Positions 54,884 to 64,000 of a stretch of DNA of 64,000 nucleotides are shown piece by piece (within the stretch, counting starts at the first letter, position 1; each line of letters starts with the position of its first letter). The notes under the pieces were generated by a model. That model had not been told where the DNA came from, made no database searches, and was given only the letters and a program-made list of their open reading frames with translations. The DNA is taken from positions 1,984,001 to 2,048,000 of the forward strand of contig NZ_SGXM01000001.1 of the NCBI RefSeq assembly GCF_004217045.1, given 5' to 3'. This stretch comes from Cupriavidus agavae (lineage in GTDB: Bacteria > Pseudomonadota > Gammaproteobacteria > Burkholderiales > Burkholderiaceae). A program made the translations under genes and the position numbers.

Positions 54884-56075
54884 ACGCCGCGGCGGTCGGG
54901 CCGAAACCCATCTGCTCGATATGGCGCGCGGCGTGGTCGCGCAGCGACTGCCGCAGCGACTCGTCATGCAAGCCGCGCGCGATGGCTTCGGCCAGCGCGG
55001 CGGGGTCGCCCACCGGCACCAGCAGCCCGGCGCGGCCTTCGTCCAGCATCTCGCGCGGCCCCACCGGGCAATCGGTGCTGACCACGACCAGCCCGACCGC
55101 CAGCGCCTCGACGAGCACGTTGCCAAGCCCTTCCATCTTCGAGCTGAACGCCATCAGCCGGGCGTGGCGCATCCAGACGAACGGGTTGGCCTGGAAGCCG
55201 GCGAAGCGCACGCGGGCGTCGATGCCGAGTTCACGGGCCAGCGCCTCCAGCGCCTGCCGCGAGGCGCCGTCGCCCACGATCACCAGATCTTCGGCAAGGC
55301 CCTGCCGCACCAGTTGTGCATAGGCGCGCAGCAGCGTGCCAAAGTCCTTCTGGCTTTCCTCCAGCCGCGCCACCGATACGATATACGGCCGCTCCGGCAA
55401 CCCCGGCTCGGCCTCCCCGGCCAGGCGCCGGATGCGCGCGAAATCGAAGGCGTTGTAGAGCTTGACGAACTTGTCAGCCGACTCCGGCATCAGCCGCCGC
55501 GCGTCCGCCGTCATGCTCTCGTTGAGCAGCACCACGGCGTCGTAGTCCACCTGGCACTGGTGCCGCAGCTTGCGCAGCTTGCGGCCGTGCCCGCTGGCCA
55601 GATGCGCCACGCTGAAGTGCTGGTAGCCGATCATCGGCACCGCCAGCGGCCCGGTGATCCGCGACAGCGACATGTCGTAGTCGACCACGGCCTCGTAGCC
55701 ACCGGGAACGCCTTCGCGCAGGATGCGCAGGAAGCGGCGCCGCACCACCGGCTTGCGCACCGGCGGCAGCAGCGCTTCCTCGTAGAGCTTGCCGAGCGGC
55801 CCGAGCCGTCGTTGTTTCTTCAATTGCCGGCAGTGCGACAACCAGCGCTCGGGCGCCAGCACGTGCACCTGCACATGTGCCGGCAGCCTTTGGCGAAAAT
55901 GCGATTCGAGTTCGGGCGATGGGTACGTCACCGTCAAACCCAGTTCGAAGTGTTCCGGATCGAGCGAGGCCAGCAGCGACACCAGCGAGGTCTCGATGCC
56001 GCCATGCATGAAATGCGTGACGTGGAACAGGATGCGCTGTTTGCGCCCGCCCGGCGCCGGCATCGCCTCAGCCAT
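54816..56075 (-). CDS. Glycosyltransferase family 4 (GT-B)
   Basis: A 419-residue GT-B fold glycosyltransferase. VTHFMHGGIETSLVSLLASL near the start is the acceptor-side motif of this group; the C-terminal half has the GT4 signature with FSSKMEGLGNVLVEALAVGL and a Pro/Ala tail. The start at 56075 overlaps the dnaE stop by 8 nt, so it follows dnaE on the same strand. Its 3' end overlaps the GT2 gene by 68 bp in convergent orientation. Probably adds a sugar in LPS or exopolysaccharide; the substrate is not determinable. Confidence 0.88.
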   Translation of the reverse strand: MAEAMPAPGGRKQRILFHVTHFMHGGIETSLVSLLASLDPEHFELGLTVTYPSPELESHFRQRLPAHVQVHVLAPERWLSHCRQLKKQRRLGPLGKLYEEALLPPVRKPVVRRRFLRILREGVPGGYEAVVDYDMSLSRITGPLAVPMIGYQHFSVAHLASGHGRKLRKLRHQCQVDYDAVVLLNESMTADARRLMPESADKFVKLYNAFDFARIRRLAGEAEPGLPERPYIVSVARLEESQKDFGTLLRAYAQLVRQGLAEDLVIVGDGASRQALEALARELGIDARVRFAGFQANPFVWMRHARLMAFSSKMEGLGNVLVEALAVGLVVVSTDCPVGPREMLDEGRAGLLVPVGDPAALAEAIARGLHDESLRQSLRDHAARHIEQMGFGPTAAAFSGLVGRLTRQAAAPAAAAARA

Positions 56076-59000
56076 AGATCATCGAGACACTGTCGCCCAG
56101 CGCGCTGCGGAATTCCGTCAGCGCCTCCTCGGACGGCGTGATCTGCCATTGCGCGCCGAGCATGGCCTCGCAGCGGGCGGTCTTGTTGACGTAGCTGATG
56201 CGCACCGGCAGCCCCGGCGACTGCGCCACGCTGGCCAGGTACGGCGTCAGCAGCGCGCGCAGCCGCTCGGTCGAGGCATTGCCGTTGAAGCCCAGGCACA
56301 CCGCCTCGGCATAGCGCGAGCGCGCCGCCACGAGGTCCATTACCGACTCGGCCGTGAAGCGCACGCCACCCGTGAACGTATCGTGCCGGGCGTTACCCTG
56401 CGCGATGATCAGTTCGTCTTCCTTGAACATGTGCCGGTTGGCGTCGTACAGCTCGTTGAAGACGGTCATCTCGATCTGCGCCGTGCCGTCGTCGATCATG
56501 ACGATGATCAACTTGCCACGCTGGGTCATCTGCGTACGCACGCCCATGATCACGCCAGCCACCACCTTGCCGCGTACGTCGCGGCCATAGCCGCCGCCGT
56601 TGCCCTGCACTTCCTTCTCCAGGCCCGCCAGCGTGCCCTTGACGAAGCGGCGCACCTCGTCGCGCGAGGCGTCGAACAGGTGGCCCGAGAAGTAGTAGCC
56701 GAGCGCCTGCTTTTCTTCCTGCAGCGTGCGCTTGGGGGTCCAGGCCGGCTCGGAAACCAGCTCCGGGCGATGCGCCTCGCCGGCGTCCTCCATCAGGTCG
56801 AACAGCGACACCTGGTTGGCCGATTCGGCCTTCTGCTCGGCCGCTTCCATGGCGATCGACACCGACGCCAGCAGCTGTGCCCGGTTGGCATTGAGGCTGT
56901 CGAACGCACCGGCGCGAATCAGCGCCTCGATGGTGCGGCGGTTGACCTGGCGGCGGTCCACACGCTCGCAGAAGTCGAACAGGTCCGTGAACGGCCGCTC
57001 CTCGCGCGCGCGCAGGATGTCCTCGATCGCGCCCTGGCCCGACCCCTTGATGCCACCCAGGCCATAGCGGATCGTCTTCGCATCGGTGGGCGCGAAGCGG
57101 TATTCGCTGGCATTGACGTCCGGCGGCAGCACGGTCAGCTTGTTGAGACGGCAGTCCTCGAACAGGATCTTGACCTTGTCCGTGTCGTCCATGGCCAGCG
57201 ACATGTTGGCTGCCATGAATTCAGCCGGGTGATGCGCCTTGAGCCATGCGGTGTAGTACGCCAGCAGCGCATAGGCCGCCGCGTGCGACTTGTTGAAGCC
57301 GTAGCCCGCGAACTTCTCCATCAGGTCGAAGATGTCGTCCGCCTGCTGCGCGCTGAGGCCGTTCTTGTCGGCGCCCTCGCGGAACAGCTCGCGGTGCTTG
57401 GCCATTTCCTCGGCCTTCTTCTTGCCCATGGCGCGGCGCAGCAGGTCGGCGCCACCGAGCGAGTAGCCGCCGATGATCTGCGCCATCTGCATCACCTGCT
57501 CTTGGTAGACCATGATGCCGTAGGTCTCCTTGAGCACGGGCTCGACGCGCGGGTCCGGATACTCCACCTTCTCGCGCCCGTGCTTGCGTGCGCAGAAACT
57601 CGGGATCAGGTCCATCGGGCCCGGCCGGTACAGCGCCACCAGCGCGATGATGTCCTCGAAGCGGTCAGGCTTGGCGTCCTTGAGCATGCCCTGCATGCCG
57701 CGGCTTTCCAGCTGGAACACCGCCACCGTGTTGGCGCTCTTGAGGATGTCGAAGGCGGGGCCGTCGTCGAGCGGAATCTGGCTGCAGTTCCAGCCGGCCT
57801 TTGACGGATCGAGCCGGCGGATATAGCGCTCGGCCCAGTCCAGGATCGTCAGCGTGGTCAGGCCCAGAAAGTCGAACTTGACCAGGCCGGCGGCTTCCAC
57901 GTCGTCCTTGTCGTACTGGCTCACCACGCCGCTCATGCCGTCGGTGCCCTGCGTGTAGAGCGGGCAGAAATCGGTCAGGCGGCCCGGCGCGATCAGCACC
58001 CCGCCGGCGTGCATGCCGACGTTGCGGGTCATGCCCTCCACGCGCTGCGCCAGTTCCAGCAGCTGGCGCACCTCTTCCTCGTTGGCCTCGCGCTCGGCCA
58101 GCGCCGGCTCTTCCTTCTTGGCTTCCTCCAGCGTCACCAGCTTGCCCGGCTTGAACGGGATCAGCTTGGCCACGCTGTCGACAAAACCGTAGCCGAGGTC
58201 CAGCACGCGGCCCACGTCGCGCACGGCCGCCTTGGCGGCCATCGTGCCAAACGTGGCAATCTGCGACACCGCTTCCTTGCCGTACTTCTCCTTGACGTAC
58301 GTGATCACGCGGTCACGGCCGTGCTGGCAGAAGTCGATGTCGAAGTCGGGCATCGAGACCCGCTCCGGATTCAGGAAACGCTCGAAGAGCAGCGCGTACT
58401 TCAGCGGATCAAGGTCGGTAATGCCCAGCGCGTAGGCCACCAGCGAGCCGGCGCCCGAGCCGCGGCCCGGCCCCACCGGCACGCCATTGTTCTTGGCCCA
58501 GTTGATGAAGTCCGCCACGATCAGGAAGTAGCCCGGGAAGCCCATCTTGATGATGGTGCCGGTCTCGAACTCCAGCCGCGAGTAATACTCGGGCCGCTGG
58601 CGCTCGCGCTCGGCGTCGTCCGGGAACAGCACCTCCAGGCGCTTCTCCAGACCCTCCTTGGCCATGTGCACGAGGTAGTCGTCCAGCGACATGCCCTCCG
58701 GCGTCGGGAACAGCGGCAGGCGCGGCTTGCCCAGTTCCAGCGTCAGGTTGCAGCGCTTGGCGATTTCCACCGCGTTCTGCAGCGCCGACGGGATGTCCGC
58801 GAACAGCGCGCACATCTCGTCCTGGGTCTTGAAATACTGGTCGGTCGTGAACTTGCGCGTGCGGCGCGGGTTGGCCAGCAGCTCGCCCTCGGCGATGCAG
58901 ACCCGGGCCTCGTGCGCGGTGAAGTCATCGGGTGTCATGAACTGCACCGGATGCGTGGCCACCACGGGCAACTTCAGTTGCGCCGCCAGTTGCACGGCCT

Positions 59001-59571
59001 GCTGCACATAGGCATCGGTGCCGGGATGTCCGGCGCGTTGCAGTTCGATATAGAAGCGCTGCGGAAACACGCGCGCCCAGTGCTGCGCGGCACGGCGGGC
59101 TGCCTCGGTATTGCCGTTGGCCAGCGCCTGGCCGACATCGCCGCCCATCGCGCCGGACAACGCGATCAGGCCGGTGGACAGCGGCAGTCCTTCCTCGCCC
59201 GGCTCCTCGAACCAGCCCGGCTCGAATTCGGCGCGGCCCTTGTACTGGTTGCCGAGCCAGGCGCGCGACAGCAGCGCGCACAGGTTCAGGTAGCCGATGC
59301 GGTCCTGCACGAGCAGCAGCAGCCGCGCGGGCTTTTCGCGGTCGTCGGCATTGGTCAGCCAGACGTCAGCGCCCACTACCGGTTTGACGCCGCTGCCGCG
59401 GGCCTCCTTGTAGAAGCGGATCAGGCCAAAGGCATTGGCGAGGTCGGTCAGCGCGAGCGCGCCCATGCCGTCGCTGGCGGCGGCCTTGACGGCGTCGTCA
59501 AGGCGCACAATGCCGTCCACGACGGAGTATTCGGAATGCAGGCGGAGGTGTACGAAGCGGGGTGCAGACAT
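56068..59571 (-). CDS. dnaE: DNA polymerase III alpha subunit
   Basis: The replicative polymerase catalytic subunit, 1167 residues, standard length. The PHP domain starts at FVHLRLHSEYSVVDG, the polymerase active site has MPDFDIDFC with Asp409, 411 and 413, and helix-hairpin-helix, OB (QMTQRGKLIIVMIDDGT) and C-terminal domains follow. The ATG at 59571 (MSAPRFVHLRL) is the conserved start; 49 further open codons upstream cross the promoter region. Shares the divergent region with trhO. It overlaps the GT4 gene by 8 nt. Confidence 0.97.
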   Translation of the reverse strand: MSAPRFVHLRLHSEYSVVDGIVRLDDAVKAAASDGMGALALTDLANAFGLIRFYKEARGSGVKPVVGADVWLTNADDREKPARLLLLVQDRIGYLNLCALLSRAWLGNQYKGRAEFEPGWFEEPGEEGLPLSTGLIALSGAMGGDVGQALANGNTEAARRAAQHWARVFPQRFYIELQRAGHPGTDAYVQQAVQLAAQLKLPVVATHPVQFMTPDDFTAHEARVCIAEGELLANPRRTRKFTTDQYFKTQDEMCALFADIPSALQNAVEIAKRCNLTLELGKPRLPLFPTPEGMSLDDYLVHMAKEGLEKRLEVLFPDDAERERQRPEYYSRLEFETGTIIKMGFPGYFLIVADFINWAKNNGVPVGPGRGSGAGSLVAYALGITDLDPLKYALLFERFLNPERVSMPDFDIDFCQHGRDRVITYVKEKYGKEAVSQIATFGTMAAKAAVRDVGRVLDLGYGFVDSVAKLIPFKPGKLVTLEEAKKEEPALAEREANEEEVRQLLELAQRVEGMTRNVGMHAGGVLIAPGRLTDFCPLYTQGTDGMSGVVSQYDKDDVEAAGLVKFDFLGLTTLTILDWAERYIRRLDPSKAGWNCSQIPLDDGPAFDILKSANTVAVFQLESRGMQGMLKDAKPDRFEDIIALVALYRPGPMDLIPSFCARKHGREKVEYPDPRVEPVLKETYGIMVYQEQVMQMAQIIGGYSLGGADLLRRAMGKKKAEEMAKHRELFREGADKNGLSAQQADDIFDLMEKFAGYGFNKSHAAAYALLAYYTAWLKAHHPAEFMAANMSLAMDDTDKVKILFEDCRLNKLTVLPPDVNASEYRFAPTDAKTIRYGLGGIKGSGQGAIEDILRAREERPFTDLFDFCERVDRRQVNRRTIEALIRAGAFDSLNANRAQLLASVSIAMEAAEQKAESANQVSLFDLMEDAGEAHRPELVSEPAWTPKRTLQEEKQALGYYFSGHLFDASRDEVRRFVKGTLAGLEKEVQGNGGGYGRDVRGKVVAGVIMGVRTQMTQRGKLIIVMIDDGTAQIEMTVFNELYDANRHMFKEDELIIAQGNARHDTFTGGVRFTAESVMDLVAARSRYAEAVCLGFNGNASTERLRALLTPYLASVAQSPGLPVRISYVNKTARCEAMLGAQWQITPSEEALTEFRSALGDSVSMIYG

Positions 59572-59699
59572 AGGGCGCCATTGTACCGGCTCCCCCCGCT
59601 CCGATTGCTGAGACTTTCGTAAAGTGATGTCACCTGCCAGGGCCGGCGCCCCCCGTGGCGGCCCCGCGGCGACGGGTATCGGGAGCGCCGCCGAACGGC

Positions 59700-59705
59700 T
59701 ATAAT
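59700..59705 (+). promoter_or_regulatory. Candidate -10 element for trhO
   Basis: TATAAT, 61 bp before the trhO ATG, in the 194-bp gap with divergent dnaE. No clear -35 hexamer is seen. Confidence 0.45.
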
Positions 59706-59765
59706 TTCGCCTTTCCAATCAGGCATTTACCGAGCGCGCCCGCGCCCGGCCGGCAGCGTCGCACC

Positions 59766-60623
59766 ATGCAGATCGTTAATATTTCGGCTTACAAGTTCGT
59801 CTCGCTCGACGATATCGAGACCCTGCGTCCCGCCATGCGCGAGCGCTGCGAGGCCGCTGGCCTCAAGGGCACGATCCTGCTGGCGCCGGAGGGCATCAAC
59901 ATGTTCCTGGCCGGCACGCGCGCACAGATCGACGGCTTCATGGCCTGGCTGCACGCCGACGCCCGCTTCGCCGATATCGCGCCCAAGGAGAGCCTGTCCG
60001 AGAACCAGCCCTTCAAGCGCATGCTGGTGCGTGCCAAGAAGGAAATCATCACGATGAAGATGCCGCTGATCCGCCCCGAGGCAGGTCGCGCGCCGGCGGT
60101 GCGCCCGGTCGATCTCAAGCGCTGGCTTGACCAGGGTCATGATGACGAGGGCCGGCCGGTGGTGATGCTTGATACACGCAACGATTTCGAGGTGGCGGTC
60201 GGCACGTTCGACAATGCCGTGGAATACAACATCTCGAAATTCAGCGAGTTTCCGCCAGCCGTGGCCGAGAACAAGGCCGCGCTTGCGGGCAAGACCGTGG
60301 TGTCGTTCTGCACGGGCGGCATCCGCTGCGAAAAAGCGGCCATCCACATGCAGGAAGCCGGCATCGAGCGCGTCTACCAGCTCGAAGGCGGCATTTTGAA
60401 GTATTTCGAGGAAGTGGGCGGCAGCCACTACCAGGGCGACTGCTTCGTCTTCGACTACCGTACCGCGCTGAATCCGAACCTGGAGCCGGCCGGCCCGGTG
60501 CAGTGCTTTGCCTGCCGCGCCGTGGTCACGCCCGAGGAACAGCAGCACCCGAAGTACGTGGTAGGCAAGAGCTGCCCGCATTGCGCGGACGCCGCCGCAG
60601 CCGCAGCCGCAGCCGCAGCCTGA
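59766..60623 (+). CDS. trhO: tRNA uridine hydroxylase, rhodanese-type (YceA)
   Basis: Hydroxylates U34 of tRNAs to ho5U in an O2-dependent manner; a rhodanese-fold enzyme of the TrhO/YceA family. The 285 residues comprise an acylphosphatase-like N-terminal part ([12 protein letters not shown]) and a rhodanese domain (about 113-215) with the active loop [12 protein letters not shown] (Cys182 and Cys188). CFACRAVV and SCPHC near the C-terminus form a zinc-ribbon-like pair. The protein ends in a run of about twelve Ala coded by GCCGCA repeats. Converges with the Nudix gene, 15 bp apart. Confidence 0.94.
   Translation: MQIVNISAYKFVSLDDIETLRPAMRERCEAAGLKGTILLAPEGINMFLAGTRAQIDGFMAWLHADARFADIAPKESLSENQPFKRMLVRAKKEIITMKMPLIRPEAGRAPAVRPVDLKRWLDQGHDDEGRPVVMLDTRNDFEVAVGTFDNAVEYNISKFSEFPPAVAENKAALAGKTVVSFCTGGIRCEKAAIHMQEAGIERVYQLEGGILKYFEEVGGSHYQGDCFVFDYRTALNPNLEPAGPVQCFACRAVVTPEEQQHPKYVVGKSCPHCADAAAAAAAAAA
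60591..60620 (+). repeat. GCCGCA hexanucleotide tract coding poly-Ala
   Basis: GCCGCC followed by GCAGCC repeated four times codes an alanine run at the TrhO C-terminus, just before TGA. Slippage in units of one codon pair would only change the Ala count. Confidence 0.8.
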
Positions 60624-60638
60624 AGACTATCCGGCCGC

Positions 60639-61319
60639 TCAGGCGGCCAGCAGGTGGTACAGGTTGCGCAGCATGCCGGCCGTGGCGCCCCAGATGAAGC
60701 GGTTCCCGCCTGCTTCGAGCGGGTACGGCATCGCGTAGAACTGCCGTTCGCCGCCTTCGTACCGATAGACGCGGCGCTCGTGCCGCGACGGGTCCATCAG
60801 GAATGCCAGCGGCACCTCGAAAACCTCGGCCACCTCGCCCGCATCGGGGCGCAGCGTGAAGCCGGGGCGCACCAGCCCCACCACGGGGCTCACGTGAAAG
60901 CCGGTTCCCGTGATGTAGTCGGGCAGGGAGCCTAGTACTTCTACGAAATCCCGCTCGATCCCGACCTCTTCCTCGGTCTCGCGCAGCGCCGTGGCGATGC
61001 GGTCGGCATCGTAGGTTTCCTGGCGCCCGCCCGGAAAGCTGATCTGCCCGGCATGCGACGACAGGTTGGCGTTGCGCTGCGTCAGCAACACGGTCAGGCC
61101 ATGCTTGCGCTCCACCAGCGGCACCAGCACCGCAGCCTCGCGCAAGCCACGCGTCTTGTCGTAGATCCTGGATTCGTCAGTCAACTCCGGCTCCCAGGCC
61201 GGCGGCGACAGCAGCCGGTGCCGGATGAAGTCGGGCTGCATGCGCGGCGCGGAAAGCGGCGCGCGCTGGAGGTCGGTCGCGATGACCGGTAGTGTCTCGG
61301 GGTCGAAAATGGGGCGCAT
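60639..61319 (-). CDS. Nudix hydrolase, probable CoA pyrophosphatase
   Basis: A 226-residue Nudix hydrolase of the CoA pyrophosphatase (NudL/UPF0035) type that cleaves CoA and its derivatives to 3',5'-ADP and phosphopantetheine. The Nudix box reads FPGGRQETYDADRIATALRE followed by TEEEVGI, and HAGQISFPGGR is the NuCoA-type context. The conserved LLTQRNANLSSHAGQ segment and the tail with FIWGATAGML support the assignment. It converges with trhO; its upstream neighbour is the rplS terminator. Confidence 0.9.
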   Translation of the reverse strand: MRPIFDPETLPVIATDLQRAPLSAPRMQPDFIRHRLLSPPAWEPELTDESRIYDKTRGLREAAVLVPLVERKHGLTVLLTQRNANLSSHAGQISFPGGRQETYDADRIATALRETEEEVGIERDFVEVLGSLPDYITGTGFHVSPVVGLVRPGFTLRPDAGEVAEVFEVPLAFLMDPSRHERRVYRYEGGERQFYAMPYPLEAGGNRFIWGATAGMLRNLYHLLAA

Positions 61320-61381
61320 AACGACGTCAAGTATGACAGGAAGCGCCGTATCGCGTCAGGCGCGCCCCGGGCGCCACAAAG

Positions 61382-61409
61382 CAAAAAGGACACCCCGAGG
61401 GGTGTCCTT
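61382..61409 (-). terminator. Intrinsic terminator of the rpsP-rplS operon
   Basis: An 11-bp perfect stem AAGGACACCCC/GGGGTGTCCTT with a 2-nt centre; on the minus strand it is followed by five T's. It lies 51 bp after the rplS stop. Confidence 0.9.
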
Positions 61410-61459
61410 CGCAAAGCCGGTCTGGCGCGGCACCAGTTGCCCGGTGCCTCCAGGAAAGC

Positions 61460-61849
61460 TTACTGGGCGGCGGCGACCTTCGAGGCCTTCGTCACCAGCT
61501 TTTCCTTGATACGTGCCGACTTGCCCGAGCGCTCGCGCAGGTAGTACAGCTTCGCACGACGGACGTCGCCGCGACGCTTGACTTCGATGCTGGCGATCAG
61601 CGGCGAGTACAGCTGGAACGTACGTTCCACGCCTTCACCCGACGAGATCTTGCGCACGATGAAGGAGCTGTTCAGGCCACGGTTGCGGCGAGCGATCACC
61701 ACACCTTCGTAAGCCTGCACGCGCTTGCGCGTACCTTCCACCACATTCACGCTGACGATAACGGTATCGCCGGGTGCGAATTCGGGGATGGTCTTGTTCG
61801 CGGTCAGACGCGCGATTTCTTCCTTCTCGATCTGCTCGATGATGTTCAT
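61460..61849 (-). CDS. rplS: Large ribosomal subunit protein bL19
   Basis: A 129-residue ribosomal protein at the 30S-50S interface. [15 protein letters not shown] is the conserved start; [20 protein letters not shown] and [12 protein letters not shown] are typical. The ATG at 61849 was chosen over 76 further open upstream codons because it is the family start. Last gene of rpsP-rimM-trmD-rplS, 74 bp after trmD. Confidence 0.98.
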   Translation of the reverse strand: MNIIEQIEKEEIARLTANKTIPEFAPGDTVIVSVNVVEGTRKRVQAYEGVVIARRNRGLNSSFIVRKISSGEGVERTFQLYSPLIASIEVKRRGDVRRAKLYYLRERSGKSARIKEKLVTKASKVAAAQ

Positions 61850-61923
61850 CGTTTTCTCCTTGACCATCGTACCGGCGTTCAATGCCCCAGAACCTTGCTG
61901 GGCCCCGGCAGAGGATGGGGGTT

Positions 61924-62706
61924 TCACTTGGCGGGAGCGAACTCCCGCCCTGCTTTCGCTGCCAGTTCCGACAGAAACTTCTCGTCGGCCCTGGACAACA
62001 ATCCTTGCGCGCGCGCCGCCACGATCAGATCGGGACGCTTGCGCGCGGTATTGGCCAGCGCCTGCTGGCGCCGCCATTTTTCGATCTCGGCGTGATGGCC
62101 CCCGAGCAGTATCTCGGGTACCCGCACGCCTTCATATTCTTCCGGCCGCGTGTAGTGCGGACAATCGAGCAGGCCATTGACGAAGCTGTCCTGCACCGCC
62201 GACTGCGCATCGCCCAGCACGCCGGGCAGATGCCGCACCACCGCATCGATCAGCGCCATCGCGGGCAGTTCGCCCCCGGACAGCACGAAATCGCCGAGGC
62301 TGATTTCCTCGTCCACGCGGCGGTCGATCAGACGCTGGTCGATCGCCTCGTAGCGCCCGCACAACAGCACCAGTCCGGGCTGCTGCGCCAGCGACATCAC
62401 CTTGCCGTGCGTCAGCGTGGCACCCTGCGGCGACATCAGCACGACGTGCGGCCTGGCTACCCCGGCATCGCGCTGCGCGGCCCCGGCGGCGTCCAGCGCA
62501 GCGTCGAGCGGACCGGGCAGCATGACCATGCCGGGACCACCGCCATACGGCCGATCGTCGATCGTCCGGTAATTGTCCACGGTGAAATCGCGGGGATTCC
62601 AGCTGCGCAGCGCATAGCGCTGCTGCTTGGCCGCCCGGCTGGTGATGCCCCAGTCGGTCAGCGCACGGAACATCTCGGGAAACAGCGTGATCACATCGAA
62701 CTGCAT
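61924..62706 (-). CDS. trmD: tRNA (guanine37-N1)-methyltransferase
   Basis: SAM-dependent methylation of G37 in tRNA, which prevents frameshifting. A 260-residue SPOUT enzyme. [13 protein letters not shown] opens the fold and the knot region has [20 protein letters not shown] and [12 protein letters not shown]. Follows rimM by 29 bp. Confidence 0.98.
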   Translation of the reverse strand: MQFDVITLFPEMFRALTDWGITSRAAKQQRYALRSWNPRDFTVDNYRTIDDRPYGGGPGMVMLPGPLDAALDAAGAAQRDAGVARPHVVLMSPQGATLTHGKVMSLAQQPGLVLLCGRYEAIDQRLIDRRVDEEISLGDFVLSGGELPAMALIDAVVRHLPGVLGDAQSAVQDSFVNGLLDCPHYTRPEEYEGVRVPEILLGGHHAEIEKWRRQQALANTARKRPDLIVAARAQGLLSRADEKFLSELAAKAGREFAPAK

Positions 62707-62735
62707 CGCGCCTCCCTGGACGTCACGTCAATACT

Positions 62736-63428
62736 TCAGAAATCGAGCCCCCAGTCGACCACGATGCGCCGGCCGGGAACATCCACCGTGCGCAGATAGG
62801 CGTCGACAAACGGAATCAGCCGCTCGGCCGTCGTTCCGTCGGGCAGCGCATAGGCTGCCTGCAGGATCTGGTGCGCGCCATTGTCGATCAGGCCGGTCAC
62901 TTCGCCGAGCGCTTCGCCCTGCTCGTTGACCACGGCACAACCGATCAGGTCGACCCAGTAGAACTCACCTTCTTCCGGCGCCGGAAAATCCGCGCGCCGG
63001 ATCCAGACGCGGCGGCCCTTGAGCATCTCGGCGACATTGCGCTCCGAAACGCCGGCAGCTTGCGCCACCACGGTACCGCTATGTTCGCGCGACTGGGCGA
63101 TCTTGATGCTCAACGCTTCCGCCGACGACCCTGGCACTGCCACCCTGCCGGGCGGTGGCGCGGGAAGCAGCCACCAGCGGCGGGCGTGAAGCAATGCGGA
63201 GGCGTCGTCCGCATGCGGCTGAACCTTGATCCAGCCGCGGATACCGTAGGCCGCAGCCACGTAGCCCACCTCGACGAGATCGTCGGGCAGCGCATCGGTG
63301 TACAGCAGCGCGGCAGGTACCCTGGCCGGTCGGCCAGCGGCACCGCCCGGCGTGGCGGCATTGGACAGATTCAGCGGCCGGCGGCCGGTGGCATTGCCAG
63401 TCACGTTGGCGGAGCGTCGTTCAGACAT
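62736..63428 (-). CDS. rimM: Ribosome maturation factor RimM
   Basis: Assists 30S head assembly and binds S19. The 230 residues include an N-terminal 45-residue low-complexity extension (Ala/Pro/Arg-rich) before [18 protein letters not shown], where other family members begin. The C-terminal PRC barrel has [12 protein letters not shown] and [13 protein letters not shown]. Lies between rpsP (39 bp) and trmD. The start may be further in than 63428, so the N-terminus is uncertain. Confidence 0.93.
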   Translation of the reverse strand: MSERRSANVTGNATGRRPLNLSNAATPGGAAGRPARVPAALLYTDALPDDLVEVGYVAAAYGIRGWIKVQPHADDASALLHARRWWLLPAPPPGRVAVPGSSAEALSIKIAQSREHSGTVVAQAAGVSERNVAEMLKGRRVWIRRADFPAPEEGEFYWVDLIGCAVVNEQGEALGEVTGLIDNGAHQILQAAYALPDGTTAERLIPFVDAYLRTVDVPGRRIVVDWGLDF

Positions 63429-63467
63429 CGCCGTGAACCGGAAACCGGTGCACGGACGACAAGCCTA

Positions 63468-63725
63468 TCAGGCAGCCGGAGCAGCCTTGGCGGCTTGCTT
63501 GACCAGGCGGGCAACGGTCGGCGACAGTTGGGCGCCAACGCCTTGCCAGTAGGCCAGACGGTCCTGCACCAGGCGCAGGCCTTCCTGCTTCTCGGTAGCC
63601 AGCGGGTTGTAGAAGCCAACACGCTCGATGAAACGGCCATCGCGACGGTTGCGCGAATCGGTAGCAACGATATTGAAGAAGGGGCGCTTCTTGCTGCCGC
63701 CGCGAGCCAGACGGATTACGACCAT
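63468..63725 (-). CDS. rpsP: Small ribosomal subunit protein bS16
   Basis: An 85-residue ribosomal protein, [20 protein letters not shown] being the standard start. [13 protein letters not shown] is conserved and the C-terminus is Ala-rich. GAGGAA lies 7 nt before the ATG at 63725. First gene of the rpsP-rimM-trmD-rplS operon, 46 bp downstream of a good promoter. Confidence 0.98.
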   Translation of the reverse strand: MVVIRLARGGSKKRPFFNIVATDSRNRRDGRFIERVGFYNPLATEKQEGLRLVQDRLAYWQGVGAQLSPTVARLVKQAAKAAPAA

Positions 63726-63770
63726 TGTAAATTCCTCGAAAAAACGGGGTGTGCGAACACGAAACGCAAG

Positions 63771-63799
63771 AGTATAGCCCACTTCCCGAGCGCAAACAA
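63771..63799 (-). promoter_or_regulatory. Promoter of the rpsP operon
   Basis: Read on the minus strand: TTGTTT (63799-63794), a 17-nt spacer, TATACT (63776-63771). Transcription would start about 40 nt before the rpsP ATG. Confidence 0.7.
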
Positions 63800-64000
63800 A
63801 CACTTAGGGCATTGCGCCACAGGTTTTCGCGTCTGTGGCGCGCAGGATGCGCCGCGCACGCAACCCAGGCACCCCGAGAGCGCCCTCTAAATCCCCGCCA
63901 CGCCCGCGCTGGCGCGGTTGCGCAGCCGAGGCGCCAAAGCTGGCAAAAATGACGAAACAATCCGTTACACCGGTAACGGGTTTCGCATAGGCCATCACAG
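63800..64000. other. Non-coding right edge
   Basis: No convincing gene is seen upstream of the rpsP promoter. It holds a short inverted repeat, CCGTTAC/GTAACGG with a 4-nt loop, at 63962-63979. The region continues beyond the window. Confidence 0.5.

Noticed and set aside
59580..59585. TACAAT on the minus strand as the dnaE -10 element
   Set aside because: It would be only 9-14 bp from the dnaE ATG and no -35 hexamer was found, so the call was not made.
63804..63998. A small open frame on the minus strand at the right edge
   Set aside because: It contains the rpsP promoter -35 region side and has no ribosome-binding site or known motif.

Overview
The window reads as GC-rich betaproteobacterial chromosome of the Cupriavidus/Ralstonia type. 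The evidence is the dense, mostly third-position-GC coding sequence, the order purD-hemF-nadD-rsfS-rlmH-maf-rng, the order rpsP-rimM-trmD-rplS, the lipid A/LPS genes beside dnaE, and a complete C-P lyase locus split over both strands. No tRNA, rRNA, CRISPR array or complete insertion sequence was seen. The genus is inferred from gene order and protein style, not from a search. | Layout. 1-4120: glucarate catabolism (gudD, a divergent FadR-type GntR regulator, 2,5-dioxovalerate dehydrogenase) with repeated decamer palindromes at the promoters. 4239-7781: an OpuC/OsmU-type osmoprotectant ABC importer on the minus strand. 8457-9371: a pirin. 9671-14489: a BMP-family (nucleoside-type) ABC importer, followed by a small DUF1232 protein. 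15128-25929: an orphan type VI secretion island with vgrG, a two-domain cell-wall hydrolase effector, two small exported proteins (probable immunity), a two-TM protein and a TssM/IcmF-like protein. 25940-30607: mgsA, an SDR, a DMT transporter, upp and a DUF853 ATPase. 30856-38269: housekeeping genes yebC, purD, hemF, nadD, rsfS, rlmH, maf and rng. 38418-50755: the phosphonate locus. 50931-52155: a lipoprotein and an AhpD-like protein. 52241-59571: msbA, two glycosyltransferases and dnaE. 59766-61319: trhO and a Nudix CoA pyrophosphatase. 61460-63725: rplS-trmD-rimM-rpsP. | How the genes work together. PhnCDE imports phosphonates; PhnG-L with PhnM2 activates them and cleaves the C-P bond; PhnN makes PRPP. 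A 2H-phosphoesterase (DUF1045) sits where a PhnP-type cyclic phosphodiesterase would be expected. PhnF and Pho-box-like sites suggest repression combined with phosphate-starvation activation. GudD and the dioxovalerate dehydrogenase are the first and last steps of glucarate conversion to 2-oxoglutarate; the middle enzyme is not in view. | The least explained part is the type VI island. The effector changes base composition between its peptidase-like and chitinase-like halves, two small secreted proteins follow it, and the module ends with a TssM-like protein that lacks a usable Walker A. A 14-bp inverted repeat lies at three separate convergent gene junctions (near 4200, 41230 and 51500), and RsfS carries a long Lys/Ala/Thr-rich PARK-repeat tail.
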